A DNA stretch of 64,000 nucleotides, taken from the NCBI GenBank assembly GCA_050291725.1, contig JBNKKH010000009.1, forward strand, positions 124,001-188,000. The letters are read 5' to 3'. Both the position numbers and the translations under genes were made by a program. The DNA comes from JAAGZL01 sp050291725 (lineage in GTDB: Bacteria > Pseudomonadota > Gammaproteobacteria > Chromatiales > Chromatiaceae). Numbering within the stretch: position 1 is the first letter of the stretch; every line of letters begins with the position of its first letter. Under the pieces are notes generated by a model, which saw only the letters and a list, made by a program, of their open reading frames with translations, did not search any database and was not told where the DNA came from. Below, piece after piece: positions 1-8,650 of the stretch.

Positions 1-1
1 G

Positions 2-217
2 CACACAGAACTCTATCGTGGCGCAGAGTATGTGGTGGATTTTCTACCCAAAATAAAGGTGGATGTGGCAGTGGATGAAGGCATCGTTGATCAAGTGATC
101 GACTCCATCACCAATGCAGCTAAAACCGGCAAGATTGGCGACGGCAAGATTTTTGTTACCAGCCTTGAACAGGTTGTGCGTATCAGGACTAGCGAGACCG
201 GACCTGAGGCACTTTGA
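2..217 (+). CDS. glnK: Nitrogen regulatory protein P-II (C-terminal part)
   Basis: Only the last 71 codons are in the window; the reading frame is open at the left edge. Visible are the end of the T-loop (HTELYRGAEYVVDF, including the tyrosine that GlnD uridylylates in this family) and the conserved GKIGDGKIFV and VRIRT segments that form the ATP/2-oxoglutarate binding region. P-II proteins sense 2-oxoglutarate and energy state and, when paired with amtB, block the ammonium channel. The amtB gene starts 93 bp downstream on the same strand, so this is the usual glnK-amtB pair, favouring GlnK over GlnB. The promoter lies outside the window. Confidence 0.95.
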   Translation, partial: HTELYRGAEYVVDFLPKIKVDVAVDEGIVDQVIDSITNAAKTGKIGDGKIFVTSLEQVVRIRTSETGPEAL

Positions 218-310
218 TCGGACTATCAATTTTTTCGGGGATCGGGAAGCCCTATGAGGTTGTGATAGGCCTCGAGAAACTCAAATATCCAAATTTTGGA
301 GGGTAAGAAA

Positions 311-1597
311 GTGGAAGATATTCTCAATCTTAGATACGCACTAGACACATTTTATTTTCTTGTGTCGGGTGCGCTCGTTATGTGGATGGCGGCAGGTTTC
401 GCCATGTTGGAAGCGGGTCTGGTTCGTGCTAAAAACACGGCCGAGATTCTGACCAAGAACGTTGCGCTGTTTGCCATTGCATGCATTATGTACATGTTAT
501 GTGGCTACGGCATTATGTATCCGGCTGACGGTACCGGCATTATACCGGCATTCGATTTCTCATTTATGTTCGGTGGTGATCACGATGCAGCTGCTGTGCT
601 GAAGCAGGATCCAGCTGGTTGGTATGATGGTGACTACTACTCTGGTATGTCAGACTTCTTCTTCCAGGTTGTATTCGTAGCTACCGCCATGTCTATCGTA
701 TCTGGTGCCGTAGCCGAGCGTATGAAGCTGTGGAGCTTCCTGGCATTTGCCGTAGTAATGACCGGTTTCATCTATCCGATGCAGGGTTACTGGAAGTGGG
801 GCGGTGGTTTCCTGGATGGGCTTGGCTTTAGTGATTTCGCCGGTTCTGGCGTGGTACACCTCTGTGGCGCAACTGCTGCTCTGGCTGGCGTTATATTGTT
901 GGGTGCACGTAAAGGCAAGTATGGAGCCAATGGTGAAATTAAGGCTATTCCGGGTGCAAACCTGCCGCTAGCTACTCTTGGTACCTTTATTCTTTGGTTG
1001 GGATGGTTCGGCTTCAACGGCGGTTCTGAGCTGATCGTTTCCAATGTAGGCGAAGCCAACGCAGTTGCCGCAGTGTTCGTGAATACCAATGCAGCAGCAG
1101 CTGGCGGCGTGGTAGCAGCAATGATCATTGCCCGCATAATGTTCGGTAAGGCTGATCTTACTATGACCTTGAACGGTGCTCTGGCTGGCTTGGTTGCTAT
1201 TACTGCAGAACCGCTAACCCCGAGTCCGCTGGCGGCTACTCTGATCGGCGCCTTCGGTGGCGTACTGGTAGTGTTCGCTATTACTGCAATAGATAAGATG
1301 AAGCTGGACGATCCAGTGGGCGCTATCTCAGTACATGGTGTAGTTGGCATATGGGGTCTGCTGGCGGTTCCTCTGACCAACCACGGCGAGAATATTTCTT
1401 TTATTAATCAGATTATCGGTCTGGTAACCATTTTTGCCTGGACCTTCATCACCAGCCTGATCGTCTGGAGTATCCTGAAAGCCGTAATAGGGATCAGGGT
1501 TTCCGAGGAAGAGGAGTACGAAGGCGTGGATCTCAGCGAGTGTGGGCTTGAAGCATATCCTGAGTTCGCGGGTTCTCGTGGTTCTGGCGCATCATAA
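311..1597 (+). CDS. amtB: Ammonium transporter AmtB
   Basis: Inner-membrane ammonium channel of about 428 residues with eleven predicted membrane segments. Both pore histidines are present, in VVHLCGATAALAG and in ISVHGVVGIWG, and the AGFAMLEAGLVR N-terminal segment is typical of the family. The GTG start at 311 is preferred over the TTG at 296 because a GGAGGG ribosome binding site at 298-303 overlaps the TTG and sits 7 bases before the GTG. It follows glnK and probably shares its transcript; P-II binds the cytoplasmic face of AmtB to close it. A strong intrinsic terminator with a UUCG loop ends the operon just downstream. Confidence 0.96.
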   Translation: MEDILNLRYALDTFYFLVSGALVMWMAAGFAMLEAGLVRAKNTAEILTKNVALFAIACIMYMLCGYGIMYPADGTGIIPAFDFSFMFGGDHDAAAVLKQDPAGWYDGDYYSGMSDFFFQVVFVATAMSIVSGAVAERMKLWSFLAFAVVMTGFIYPMQGYWKWGGGFLDGLGFSDFAGSGVVHLCGATAALAGVILLGARKGKYGANGEIKAIPGANLPLATLGTFILWLGWFGFNGGSELIVSNVGEANAVAAVFVNTNAAAAGGVVAAMIIARIMFGKADLTMTLNGALAGLVAITAEPLTPSPLAATLIGAFGGVLVVFAITAIDKMKLDDPVGAISVHGVVGIWGLLAVPLTNHGENISFINQIIGLVTIFAWTFITSLIVWSILKAVIGIRVSEEEEYEGVDLSECGLEAYPEFAGSRGSGAS

Positions 1598-1620
1598 CTC
1601 CCGTTAATGTGCGAGAATGG

Positions 1621-1648
1621 AACGGGCGCTTCGGCGCCCGTTTTTTTG
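1621..1648 (+). terminator. Rho-independent terminator after amtB
   Basis: A seven-base-pair stem (CGGGCGC/GCGCCCG at 1623-1629 and 1634-1640) closed by a TTCG tetraloop is followed by seven T residues. Confidence 0.95.
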
Positions 1649-1757
1649 TGGGTTTATGTAATGGTTGCGGGCATGTATTATCTGCAGTGACCCAGAGTTA
1701 GTTACGGGTTAGTTTTCTACTATTCGGATTAACACGGAAATCCTATTTACTGCCCAT

Positions 1758-2423
1758 ATGTCTTCCAGTGATCAGAACAAACCAGACTGCCCAGTGGGAG
1801 AGCGCGAGTGCCGGATCATTGATGAGGTGGTTGCGCTGCGCCAATCCAGCAGTGAGTTGGAAAAGTTGGTGCACACCGACACCCTGACCGGGCTCTATAA
1901 CTACCGTCATTTCTCCCTGGTCCTGGAGCAGGAGCTGGAGCGTACCAGACGCACTGGTCAGCCTACTTGTATGATTCTGCTGGACCTGGATCATTTTAAA
2001 CGGGTAAATGATACCTGGGGCCATGAGGTGGGCAACCAGGTTCTGCGCAAGTGTGCCGATCTGATGCAGCAGACCCTGCGCAAGATAGATATCCCTTGTC
2101 GCTATGGTGGAGAGGAGTTTGCCATCATATTGCCTGGCACCCATTTGCCGCTGGCGGTCAGTGTGGCTAATCGTCTGCGTGAGGACATTATGCACGCTCC
2201 GATCAAGGTGGATGATAGTGTAATTGAGTTCAGCGCCAGTATGGGGGTAGATACATACATAATGGGAGATGTAATTGCCCCTGACGATTTTGTGAAGCAG
2301 GTGGATGAACAGCTGTACCGTGCAAAAAAAGAGGGGCGTAACCGAGTTTGTCATAGGCCTTTCGAGCATATAAGGCCAGATACCGAGGTCAGTTTGGATG
2401 AGAAGCGTGCTCTGTCTGAATAG
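1758..2423 (+). CDS. GGDEF-domain diguanylate cyclase
   Basis: A 221-residue protein consisting almost entirely of a GGDEF domain, preceded by about 40 residues that look helical and carry no recognisable sensor. The active-site loop is GGEEF at residues 117-121, a functional variant, and the DLDHFKRVNDTWGH metal/substrate segment is intact. An RxxD motif (RKID, 108-111) lies exactly five residues before GGEEF, the position of the inhibitory I-site, so product inhibition by cyclic di-GMP is likely. It would make cyclic di-GMP from two GTP in the cytoplasm. No phosphodiesterase domain is attached. It is monocistronic or co-transcribed with the next small gene, 18 bp downstream. Confidence 0.92.
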   Translation: MSSSDQNKPDCPVGERECRIIDEVVALRQSSSELEKLVHTDTLTGLYNYRHFSLVLEQELERTRRTGQPTCMILLDLDHFKRVNDTWGHEVGNQVLRKCADLMQQTLRKIDIPCRYGGEEFAIILPGTHLPLAVSVANRLREDIMHAPIKVDDSVIEFSASMGVDTYIMGDVIAPDDFVKQVDEQLYRAKKEGRNRVCHRPFEHIRPDTEVSLDEKRALSE

Positions 2424-2441
2424 CCACAAGGAGTGGATCAA

Positions 2442-2900
2442 GTGACAAAGATTAGGCTTGGGGGATTTTTTCTGCTGCTACTGTTAGTTTCTGTTAACGC
2501 GACAGCAGGTATATACAAGTGGGTTGATGAGGATGGCCGAGTTCAGTTCGGCGATAGGCCGCCGCCTGATGGCACAAATAGTGATGAGGTGGTAATGCGT
2601 AATCAGGGGCCTGTTTCCGAGGCGGCTGCCCCGGTAAATAGAAAGGAGGCACGGGAGAGATTGTTGGAGCAGTATCAGCGTGAGAGAGCAGAGAAAAAAG
2701 AGGCGGCGGCAAAAAAGCGGAAAGAAAAAAAACAACGCGCGGCTCTGTGTAGTTACGCGCGTAGCAGAGTAACTCGATATTTAGAATCGGGTTCTCTGTA
2801 TAGGGATGCTCCAAATCAGGAGCGTAAATATTTAACCGACCAAGAGCGTGATACAGCGCTGGCTAGGGCGCGTGCAGATGTTAAGAAGTGGTGTAAATAG
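2442..2900 (+). CDS. DUF4124-containing exported protein
   Basis: A 152-residue protein with an N-terminal signal peptide ending near NATA, followed directly by a DUF4124 motif (GIYKWVDEDGRVQFGDRPP), then a lysine/glutamate-rich coiled-coil stretch and a short cysteine-containing tail. The GTG at 2442 is chosen because AAGGAG at 2428-2433 is 8 bases upstream; the alternative GTG at 2433 overlaps that site. DUF4124 proteins are envelope proteins of unknown function, common in gammaproteobacteria. It ends 3 bases before polA. A second DUF4124 protein lies at 39989-40984. Confidence 0.8.
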   Translation: MTKIRLGGFFLLLLLVSVNATAGIYKWVDEDGRVQFGDRPPPDGTNSDEVVMRNQGPVSEAAAPVNRKEARERLLEQYQRERAEKKEAAAKKRKEKKQRAALCSYARSRVTRYLESGSLYRDAPNQERKYLTDQERDTALARARADVKKWCK

Positions 2901-2903
2901 TAA

Positions 2904-5609
2904 ATGACAAAAACTAAATCTTTCGTACTTGTAGACGGCTCTTCCTACCTGTTTCGTGCTTATCATGCTCTGCCACCACTGACTAACTCCAAAGGGGAGC
3001 CTACTGGGGCTGTAGTCGGTGTTTTGAATATGTTGCGTCGGTTGCTGGACCAATACCAGCCTGAGTATATGGCAGTGGTGTTTGATGCTCCTGGCGGTAG
3101 TTTTCGCAATGAGATATATAGTGAATATAAGGCTAATCGCCCGCCTATGGATGAGGAGCTGCGTTGCCAGATTCAGCCCCTGCACGACATCATCCGGGCT
3201 ATGGGGTTGCCTCTTATCATAGAGAAAGGTGTAGAGGCAGACGATGTCATCGGCACCCTTGCCAAGCGAGCGACGCAGGAAGGTATGACTACCCTGATTT
3301 CCACCGGCGATAAGGATATGGCACAACTGGTGGATGACCATGTCACCCTGATCAACACCATGTCGGATAAAACTACCGATATAGATGGGGTGGTGGAGAA
3401 ATTTGGAGTGAGGCCAGAGCAGATTATCGATTATCTGGCGCTGGTGGGAGATAGTTCCGATAACATTCCCGGAGTTCCCAAGTGTGGTCCCAAGACCGCA
3501 GCTAAATGGCTGGGGCAGTATGAATCTCTGGATAATCTCGTGACCCATGCCGATGAGATAAAGGGCAAGGTGGGGGAGTATCTGCGGGACAGCCTGGAGC
3601 AGCTACCCATGGCTAGGGAGCTTGCTACTATAAAGCTGGATGTGGAGCTGGAGCTTGGGCCTGGACAGCTCAAGCCAGTAGCTGCCGATATCTCTGCTCT
3701 AAAACAGCACTACAGCTGGCTTGAATCCAAGCGATTGCTGGATAGCTTGGACGAGACGCCAGCTACTGATGCTGAAGTAGATGTGCCTGAGCTGATCCAG
3801 GGCGATTATCAGACCATATTGGATAAAGAGGCCTTCGATGCCTGGGTAACACGCCTGGAGCAGTCAGAGCTGTTCGCCTTCGATACCGAGACCAACAGCC
3901 TGGACTATATGCAGGCGGAGCTAGTGGGTGTTTCCTTTGCTATCGAACCAGGTGAAGCGGTCTATGTCCCTGTGGCCCACAGCTATCCGGGTGTGCCAGA
4001 ACAGCTGGAGCGCGACTATGTGCTGGAGCGACTCAAACCGCTGCTGGAAGATGCGTCTAAGTCTAAGCTGGGTCAAAATCTGAAATATGATATGAGCGTT
4101 CTAGCTCGTTACGGAATTGAGATGCAGGGTATAGCATACGACACCATGTTGGAGTCCTATGTGCTGGACTCCACCGCCTCCCGTCACGATATGGACTCTC
4201 TCTCCAGCAACTATCTAAATCACGCCACTATCAAATATGAGGAGGTTGCCGGCAAAGGGGCCAAACAACTTACGTTTGATCAAGTTCCACTGGAACAGGC
4301 AGCCCCCTATGCGGCAGAGGATGCCGATATAACCCTGCGGCTGCACCAGCGGCTGTGGCCAGAGCTGCAAAAACAGCCATCATTGCAGGCTGTTTTCTGT
4401 GACATGGAGATGCCCTTAGTTCCGGTGCTGTCCCGTATAGAGCGAACCGGCGTGCGTATAGACAGTAAAATGCTTAACCAGCAGAGCCAGCGTTTTGCGG
4501 AAAATCTGCACGAGCTGGAACAGCGGGCATATGCGATTGCAGGTCGTCCCTTTAATTTAGGGTCGCCTAAACAGATTGGCGCTATCTTTTTTGATGAGTT
4601 GGAGATGCCGGTTATCTCCAAGACACCCAAGGGGGCGCCATCAACCGCTGAATCTGTGCTGCAGGAGCTGGCAGAGATGGATTATGAGCTGCCAGCGGTA
4701 ATATTGAAGCATCGCGGCTTGAGTAAGCTGAAATCCACCTATACCGATAAGCTACCGGAGATGGTGGATCGGGATAGCGGAAGGGTGCACACCTCTTATC
4801 ATCAGGCAGTAGCAGCTACAGGGCGACTCTCCTCCTCCTCGCCTAATCTACAGAATATTCCTGTTCGCAATGAGGAGGGGCGTCTGATTCGTCAGGCCTT
4901 TGTCCCACAGGATGGTTACCGCATGGTGGCGGCTGATTACTCTCAAATCGAGCTGCGCATCATGGCCCACCTCTCAGGAGATCAGGGGCTACTGGACGCC
5001 TTCGCCAGCGGGACAGATATTCACCGGGCAACGGCCGCCGAGGTGTTTGGCGTTGCCCTGGATGAGGTGACGGATGAGCAGCGGCGCTCTGCCAAGGCGG
5101 TAAACTTTGGTCTGATCTACGGCATGTCTGCCTTTGGCCTATCACGCCAACTCAATGTGGATCGAGCTACAGCCCAGAGCTACATAGATCTCTATTTTGA
5201 GCGCTATCCAGGGGTAAAGCGGTTTATGGATGAGACCAGAGAGGATGCCCATAACAAGGGTTATGTAGAGACGGTGTTTGGACGGCGTCTCTATCTGCCG
5301 GAGATAAACGCTAGAAATAAGCAGAGACAGGCTGCGGCAGAGCGTACCGCTATTAATGCCCCGATGCAGGGGACGGCCTCGGATATCATTAAACGGGCCA
5401 TGCTGGCAGTTGACAGCTGGTTAGGGCGTGAGCAACCAGCGGTTAAGATGATTATGCAGGTGCATGATGAGCTAGTATTTGAGATAAAAACAGAGGAATT
5501 AAATTCTGCATGCGAGCAGATTAGAGCCTTAATGGAGGGAGCGGCTGAGCTGCAGGTACCACTAGTGGTGGATATAGGGGTGGGTGATAACTGGGATGAG
5601 GCTCATTAG
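2904..5609 (+). CDS. polA: DNA polymerase I
   Basis: At 901 residues it is close to the E. coli enzyme (928). Three domains appear in order: the 5'-3' exonuclease (FVLVDGSSYLFRAYHALPPL at the N-terminus and the EADDVIGTLA segment), a 3'-5' proofreading exonuclease with the DTETNSL motif near residue 327, and the polymerase with DYSQIELRIMAHLSGD near residue 678, the O-helix (KAVNFGLIYGMS) and QVHDELVFE near residue 851. All catalytic acidic residues look intact. It fills gaps and removes Okazaki primers. The start lies 3 bases after the DUF4124 gene, with no clear Shine-Dalgarno sequence, which suggests translational coupling. Confidence 0.98.
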   Translation: MTKTKSFVLVDGSSYLFRAYHALPPLTNSKGEPTGAVVGVLNMLRRLLDQYQPEYMAVVFDAPGGSFRNEIYSEYKANRPPMDEELRCQIQPLHDIIRAMGLPLIIEKGVEADDVIGTLAKRATQEGMTTLISTGDKDMAQLVDDHVTLINTMSDKTTDIDGVVEKFGVRPEQIIDYLALVGDSSDNIPGVPKCGPKTAAKWLGQYESLDNLVTHADEIKGKVGEYLRDSLEQLPMARELATIKLDVELELGPGQLKPVAADISALKQHYSWLESKRLLDSLDETPATDAEVDVPELIQGDYQTILDKEAFDAWVTRLEQSELFAFDTETNSLDYMQAELVGVSFAIEPGEAVYVPVAHSYPGVPEQLERDYVLERLKPLLEDASKSKLGQNLKYDMSVLARYGIEMQGIAYDTMLESYVLDSTASRHDMDSLSSNYLNHATIKYEEVAGKGAKQLTFDQVPLEQAAPYAAEDADITLRLHQRLWPELQKQPSLQAVFCDMEMPLVPVLSRIERTGVRIDSKMLNQQSQRFAENLHELEQRAYAIAGRPFNLGSPKQIGAIFFDELEMPVISKTPKGAPSTAESVLQELAEMDYELPAVILKHRGLSKLKSTYTDKLPEMVDRDSGRVHTSYHQAVAATGRLSSSSPNLQNIPVRNEEGRLIRQAFVPQDGYRMVAADYSQIELRIMAHLSGDQGLLDAFASGTDIHRATAAEVFGVALDEVTDEQRRSAKAVNFGLIYGMSAFGLSRQLNVDRATAQSYIDLYFERYPGVKRFMDETREDAHNKGYVETVFGRRLYLPEINARNKQRQAAAERTAINAPMQGTASDIIKRAMLAVDSWLGREQPAVKMIMQVHDELVFEIKTEELNSACEQIRALMEGAAELQVPLVVDIGVGDNWDEAH

Positions 5610-5648
5610 GGGTGAAATTTGGTCAATCTGCCACATGATGGAACTTTT

Positions 5649-5790
5649 ATGAAGCCGGGTAGTCCCATCAGTATGCGTTGTATGACGCCGAACCATCTCT
5701 CCCCAGGTGGTTCGTACACCCGGCTCCCTAGCCGGGTCATCGGATCCCGGTAACCTTCCCTCCCCTTTTGGTACCGGGATCTTTTTTTAT
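5649..5790 (+). ncRNA. Candidate structured small RNA downstream of polA
   Basis: AGCCGGGT (5653-5660) pairs with ACCCGGCT (5718-5725) and encloses two hairpins, GCGT/ACGC (5675-5678 with 5685-5688) and GAACCA/TGGTTC (5690-5695 with 5708-5713), forming a possible three-way junction. ACCCGGCT can instead pair with a second AGCCGGGT at 5730-5737, so two structures exclude each other. A ten-base-pair terminator stem (5743-5752 with 5772-5781) and seven T residues follow. In E. coli and Pseudomonas the polA-engB interval encodes Spot 42 and ErsA. Primary sequence does not obviously match either, and no convincing promoter is seen; it could also be the polA 3' end. A 35-codon ORF from 5649 overlaps it. 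Confidence 0.55.
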
Positions 5791-5835
5791 AAAACATCTG
5801 GGTTTGGGCAAATGAAAGTGTGTGTAATTGAAAAC

Positions 5836-5864
5836 ATAAAAAACCCGCCCTAGGGCGGGTTTTT
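5836..5864. terminator. Bidirectional terminator
   Basis: AAACCCGCC and GGCGGGTTT arms around CTAG form a stem flanked by A residues on the left and T residues on the right. It serves the minus-strand gene ending at 5884 and backs up termination of plus-strand transcription from polA. Confidence 0.85.
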
Positions 5865-5883
5865 AGTTCTAGCTGTTGGTCTG

Positions 5884-6540
5884 TTAAGCAGCTGTATTTT
5901 TCTTGCGACGGGACACTCCGGCCAAGCCTAGCAGTCCAGAACCAAAGAGCCATGCGGCTGCAGGAATAGGAACGGGTTGGGGTTGAGAGCCAAAGTTACC
6001 TTTAAAATCATCAATTATGTATCGTCCTGCATCGGTTGAAAAATCAAACAATGCGTAGGCGGCAATACCAGAGAAATTAAGAGATACTTCCGATTCGGGA
6101 AAATCGCTTTGGTTAACTCCGTCGTAGAGAGTGAAGTCAGCTAGTGTGAACGAGGAGTTGAGCAAGTTATCGTCACTATCATACACACTAAAGGTTACAC
6201 CATACATATTTGCTTCTGCTGTGCTTAATGAGAAGCCAAAACCTAGACTACCTACAGCACCATGCATGAAGTCAACTCGCAAATCCGTATCCAATTCTGT
6301 AGTTCCCTCTAAACCAGGCTCACTAATATATGACATATTAAGACCGGGGCCAGTAGTGTTAAATCCGGATGGGTTATCTGTGGAGAAGATAACATCGTTG
6401 ACTCCATCGTTGTCACCATCGAACTCATATGAGACTGCCCCTGAAATTGCATCGTCAAAAGTGATTTCAGCAGAGAGAGAATAGCCGCTGATAGAAAGCA
6501 GGATTCCGGCCACAATGGTCTTCATTAATTTAAACCGCAT
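5884..6540 (-). CDS. Secreted protein with VPxPA/PEP-CTERM sorting signal
   Basis: A 218-residue exported protein with an N-terminal signal peptide (MKTIVAGILLSISGYSLSA region) and a C-terminal sorting tail: the PVPIPAAAWLFGSGLLGL motif, a transmembrane helix and a basic RRKK end. The body has a DGDNDGVNDV calcium-binding-like stretch and beta-rich sequence without enzymatic motifs. Such tails are recognised by exosortase, which anchors or releases the protein at the surface; exosortase itself is not in the window. The ATG at 6540 is 9 bases from AAGG, whereas the ATG at 6546 is only 3 bases away and is less likely. It interrupts the usual polA-engB neighbourhood. Confidence 0.8.
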   Translation of the reverse strand: MRFKLMKTIVAGILLSISGYSLSAEITFDDAISGAVSYEFDGDNDGVNDVIFSTDNPSGFNTTGPGLNMSYISEPGLEGTTELDTDLRVDFMHGAVGSLGFGFSLSTAEANMYGVTFSVYDSDDNLLNSSFTLADFTLYDGVNQSDFPESEVSLNFSGIAAYALFDFSTDAGRYIIDDFKGNFGSQPQPVPIPAAAWLFGSGLLGLAGVSRRKKNTAA

Positions 6541-6715
6541 GTACATTTTCCTTTTATTAATATGCTATTACGTATCTGATATAAGCGTTGGGAACAATAG
6601 CAAAGAGAATTTTTCTGATTAATTAAATTCTATCTGTTACTTCGTTTTTATGGCCTTGATTATCATCAAGCTTGTACCGTTGGGTATTAGACGGGGGTCA
6701 CATTTTGTAGAAAAT

Positions 6716-7321
6716 TTACTGAATGCCTAATTTTAGCCACGTATCCAACACCCCGTGAGCCTCATCTATCCCTTGGTGTTTCAGGGAAGAGAATAGCTGC
6801 ACGCTAGTCCTATCTCCATATTGGTTAATCTCGTTGCGCACCTGTTGTAGACTTTTTGCTGCTGCTCCACGCTTCAGCTTGTCCGCTTTGGTGAGGAGTA
6901 TATGCACGGGCAGACCTATGTGGTCGCTCCACTCCAACATCTGACGGTCAAACTCTTTCAAGGGATGGCGAACATCTGCCAACAGGATAACTCCGCGCAG
7001 TGATTGTCTGTTTTCCAGATAGTCGGCCATGGCCTGCTGCCACTGCTGTTTGACCTGTTCTGATACTTTGGCGAAGCCGTATCCTGGAAGATCAACTAGA
7101 TGTCGCTTTTCATCAATGGAGAAGAAGTTCAGCAGTTGGGTGCGACCCGGAGTTTTACTGGTGCGCGCTAGTGACTTTTGTTGGCATAGGGCGTTCAGAG
7201 CGCTGGATTTGCCGGCGTTGGAGCGACCGGCAAAGGCCACCTCCATCCCTGTGTCTGCCGGGCACTGAGAGAGTTTAGCGGCGCTAACTAGGAATTTAGC
7301 CTGATGGTAGATAGGGTTCAT
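6716..7321 (-). CDS. engB: Ribosome-biogenesis GTPase EngB/YsxC
   Basis: A 201-residue TRAFAC GTPase. The G1 loop (GRSNAGKSSALNAL), the PGRTQLLNFF switch region, the G3 DLPGYGFAKV and the G4 LTKADKL are all present. The family is essential for late assembly of the 50S subunit. The N-terminus (NPIYHQAKFLVSAA) matches the usual start. It lies near polA, as in many gammaproteobacteria, but about 1.1 kb away and on the opposite strand. Confidence 0.96.
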   Translation of the reverse strand: MNPIYHQAKFLVSAAKLSQCPADTGMEVAFAGRSNAGKSSALNALCQQKSLARTSKTPGRTQLLNFFSIDEKRHLVDLPGYGFAKVSEQVKQQWQQAMADYLENRQSLRGVILLADVRHPLKEFDRQMLEWSDHIGLPVHILLTKADKLKRGAAAKSLQQVRNEINQYGDRTSVQLFSSLKHQGIDEAHGVLDTWLKLGIQ

Positions 7322-7352
7322 CTTCCGGTTCTATCAGGTATTGGGCTCAATT

Positions 7353-7922
7353 TCAGTAGGCTGGCTGGCTGAAGTCATCCTGAGGAATGGGGGCGTCTTT
7401 TTCAATGCTCTTGGAAACCTCTGACTTCTCAACCTCCATAGTCTCAAGGTCGATCATAATAAAGGTCGCTGGCGCTGTCCCTACACCACCGATGGTGCCT
7501 GGGTTGAGAATCAGGGTCTCTCCACCTTTGATAGTCGGCACTCTCTCCTCTCTGTAGTTGTGGCTATGACCACAGCAGACCAGATCCCAGTCGCCGGTTG
7601 TAGCCATGGCGCGGGCATAGTGAGGGTAGTGAACCATGAAGATGCGTTTGCCTCCAAGATTGAGCTTTGCATCCATACCGTGATATTCAATAACGTTACC
7701 TGGTTTGGCCGCCATCATTCCCATAGTGTAGAGGTCGCCAGTGTTGTTGCCGTGAATTACATGCACTGGAATCCGATACTTATTCAGGCATTTCATGGTG
7801 CTGGGAGCAACCACATCTCCGCAGTGGAGTATGGCCTCTGCTCCCCGCTCTTTCGCTTCAGCCGCAGCTGCATCCAGCAGCACCATGTGGTCGTGACTGT
7901 CGGATAGAATACAAATCTTCAT
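7353..7922 (-). CDS. YfcE/MJ0936-type metallophosphoesterase
   Basis: A 189-residue calcineurin-like phosphoesterase. Metal-ligand motifs appear in order: ILSDSHDH at the N-terminus, LHCGDVV, IHGNNTGD, VHYPHY and CCGHSHNY, followed by LNPGTIGG. This small subfamily hydrolyses phosphodiesters in vitro with Mn2+ and its physiological substrate is usually unknown. It is on the minus strand downstream of ppa and upstream of engB, with roughly 100-bp gaps, so co-transcription with ppa is possible but unproven. Confidence 0.88.
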   Translation of the reverse strand: MKICILSDSHDHMVLLDAAAAEAKERGAEAILHCGDVVAPSTMKCLNKYRIPVHVIHGNNTGDLYTMGMMAAKPGNVIEYHGMDAKLNLGGKRIFMVHYPHYARAMATTGDWDLVCCGHSHNYREERVPTIKGGETLILNPGTIGGVGTAPATFIMIDLETMEVEKSEVSKSIEKDAPIPQDDFSQPAY

Positions 7923-8024
7923 AGCTTTATAACTGCCTGATAATAATAATGAATTTTCGCTGATCCTGGTAAGCGATGAGCGCTGAATCTACAGATTATA
8001 CTAGTGTATTGGTATATCTACTAT

Positions 8025-8573
8025 CTAGAAATTTGGTTTTTCCGGCGCACTGTTATACATCTCAATACTCTCCATGATCTCTTGTTTGGCTTCGTCTATA
8101 TCTCGCCATCCCTCTACGCGGACCCATTTGCCCTCATCTAGGTCTTTATAGTGTTCAAAGAAGTGAGAAATGCGGCTAAGCTCTCCCTCTGGTACATCGC
8201 GGAAGCTGGAAATTTTACGATAGGAGCGGCACAGCTTATCTATTGGCACAGCCAAGATTTTAGCATCATCACCCGACTCGTCGGTCATCTTTAGGACGCC
8301 GACTGGGCGGCACTGAATTACAGAGCCTGGGATTAGTGGATAGGGGGTTAGAACCAGAACGTCCACCGGATCACCATCTTTGGAGAGGGTATGTGGTACA
8401 TAGCCGTAGTTGCAAGGGTACTGCATGGCTGTGGACATGAAGCGGTCCACAAACATAGCGCCGGTATCCTTATCCAGTTCATACTTTACTGGATCTGAGT
8501 GGGCTGGGATCTCGATTATGACGTTGATCTCACTGGGTACATCGTTACCGGAATTTACGCGGTCCAGATTCAT
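8025..8573 (-). CDS. ppa: Inorganic pyrophosphatase (family I)
   Basis: A 182-residue soluble pyrophosphatase. The family I signature DGDPVDVLVL and the upstream YPCNYGYVPHT segment are visible, along with later acidic and lysine residues of the active site. It hydrolyses cytoplasmic PPi to two phosphates. It sits beside hppA and a PPi-dependent phosphofructokinase, enzymes that use PPi as an energy currency, so its activity must be balanced against theirs; how is not visible. The hppA terminator separates the two genes. Confidence 0.97.
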   Translation of the reverse strand: MNLDRVNSGNDVPSEINVIIEIPAHSDPVKYELDKDTGAMFVDRFMSTAMQYPCNYGYVPHTLSKDGDPVDVLVLTPYPLIPGSVIQCRPVGVLKMTDESGDDAKILAVPIDKLCRSYRKISSFRDVPEGELSRISHFFEHYKDLDEGKWVRVEGWRDIDEAKQEIMESIEMYNSAPEKPNF

Positions 8574-8593
8574 GGGGTTACCTACTAAACAAT

Positions 8594-8624
8594 GAAAAAA
8601 GGCCGGCTATTATAGCCGGCCTTT
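8594..8624 (-). terminator. Terminator of hppA
   Basis: Arms GGCCGGCTA (8601-8609) and TAGCCGGCC (8613-8621) form a near-perfect hairpin. Read on the minus strand it is followed by six T residues (complement of 8595-8600). Confidence 0.93.
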
Positions 8625-8650
8625 CGCCTTTTAGTAATCCCGTGTGGGGA

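Noticed and set aside
787..1380. 197-codon minus-strand ORF opposite amtB
   Set aside because: Antisense shadow of amtB with biased composition.
5606..5953. 115-codon minus-strand ORF over the polA 3' region
   Set aside because: It crosses the terminator hairpins and the candidate RNA and has no family features.
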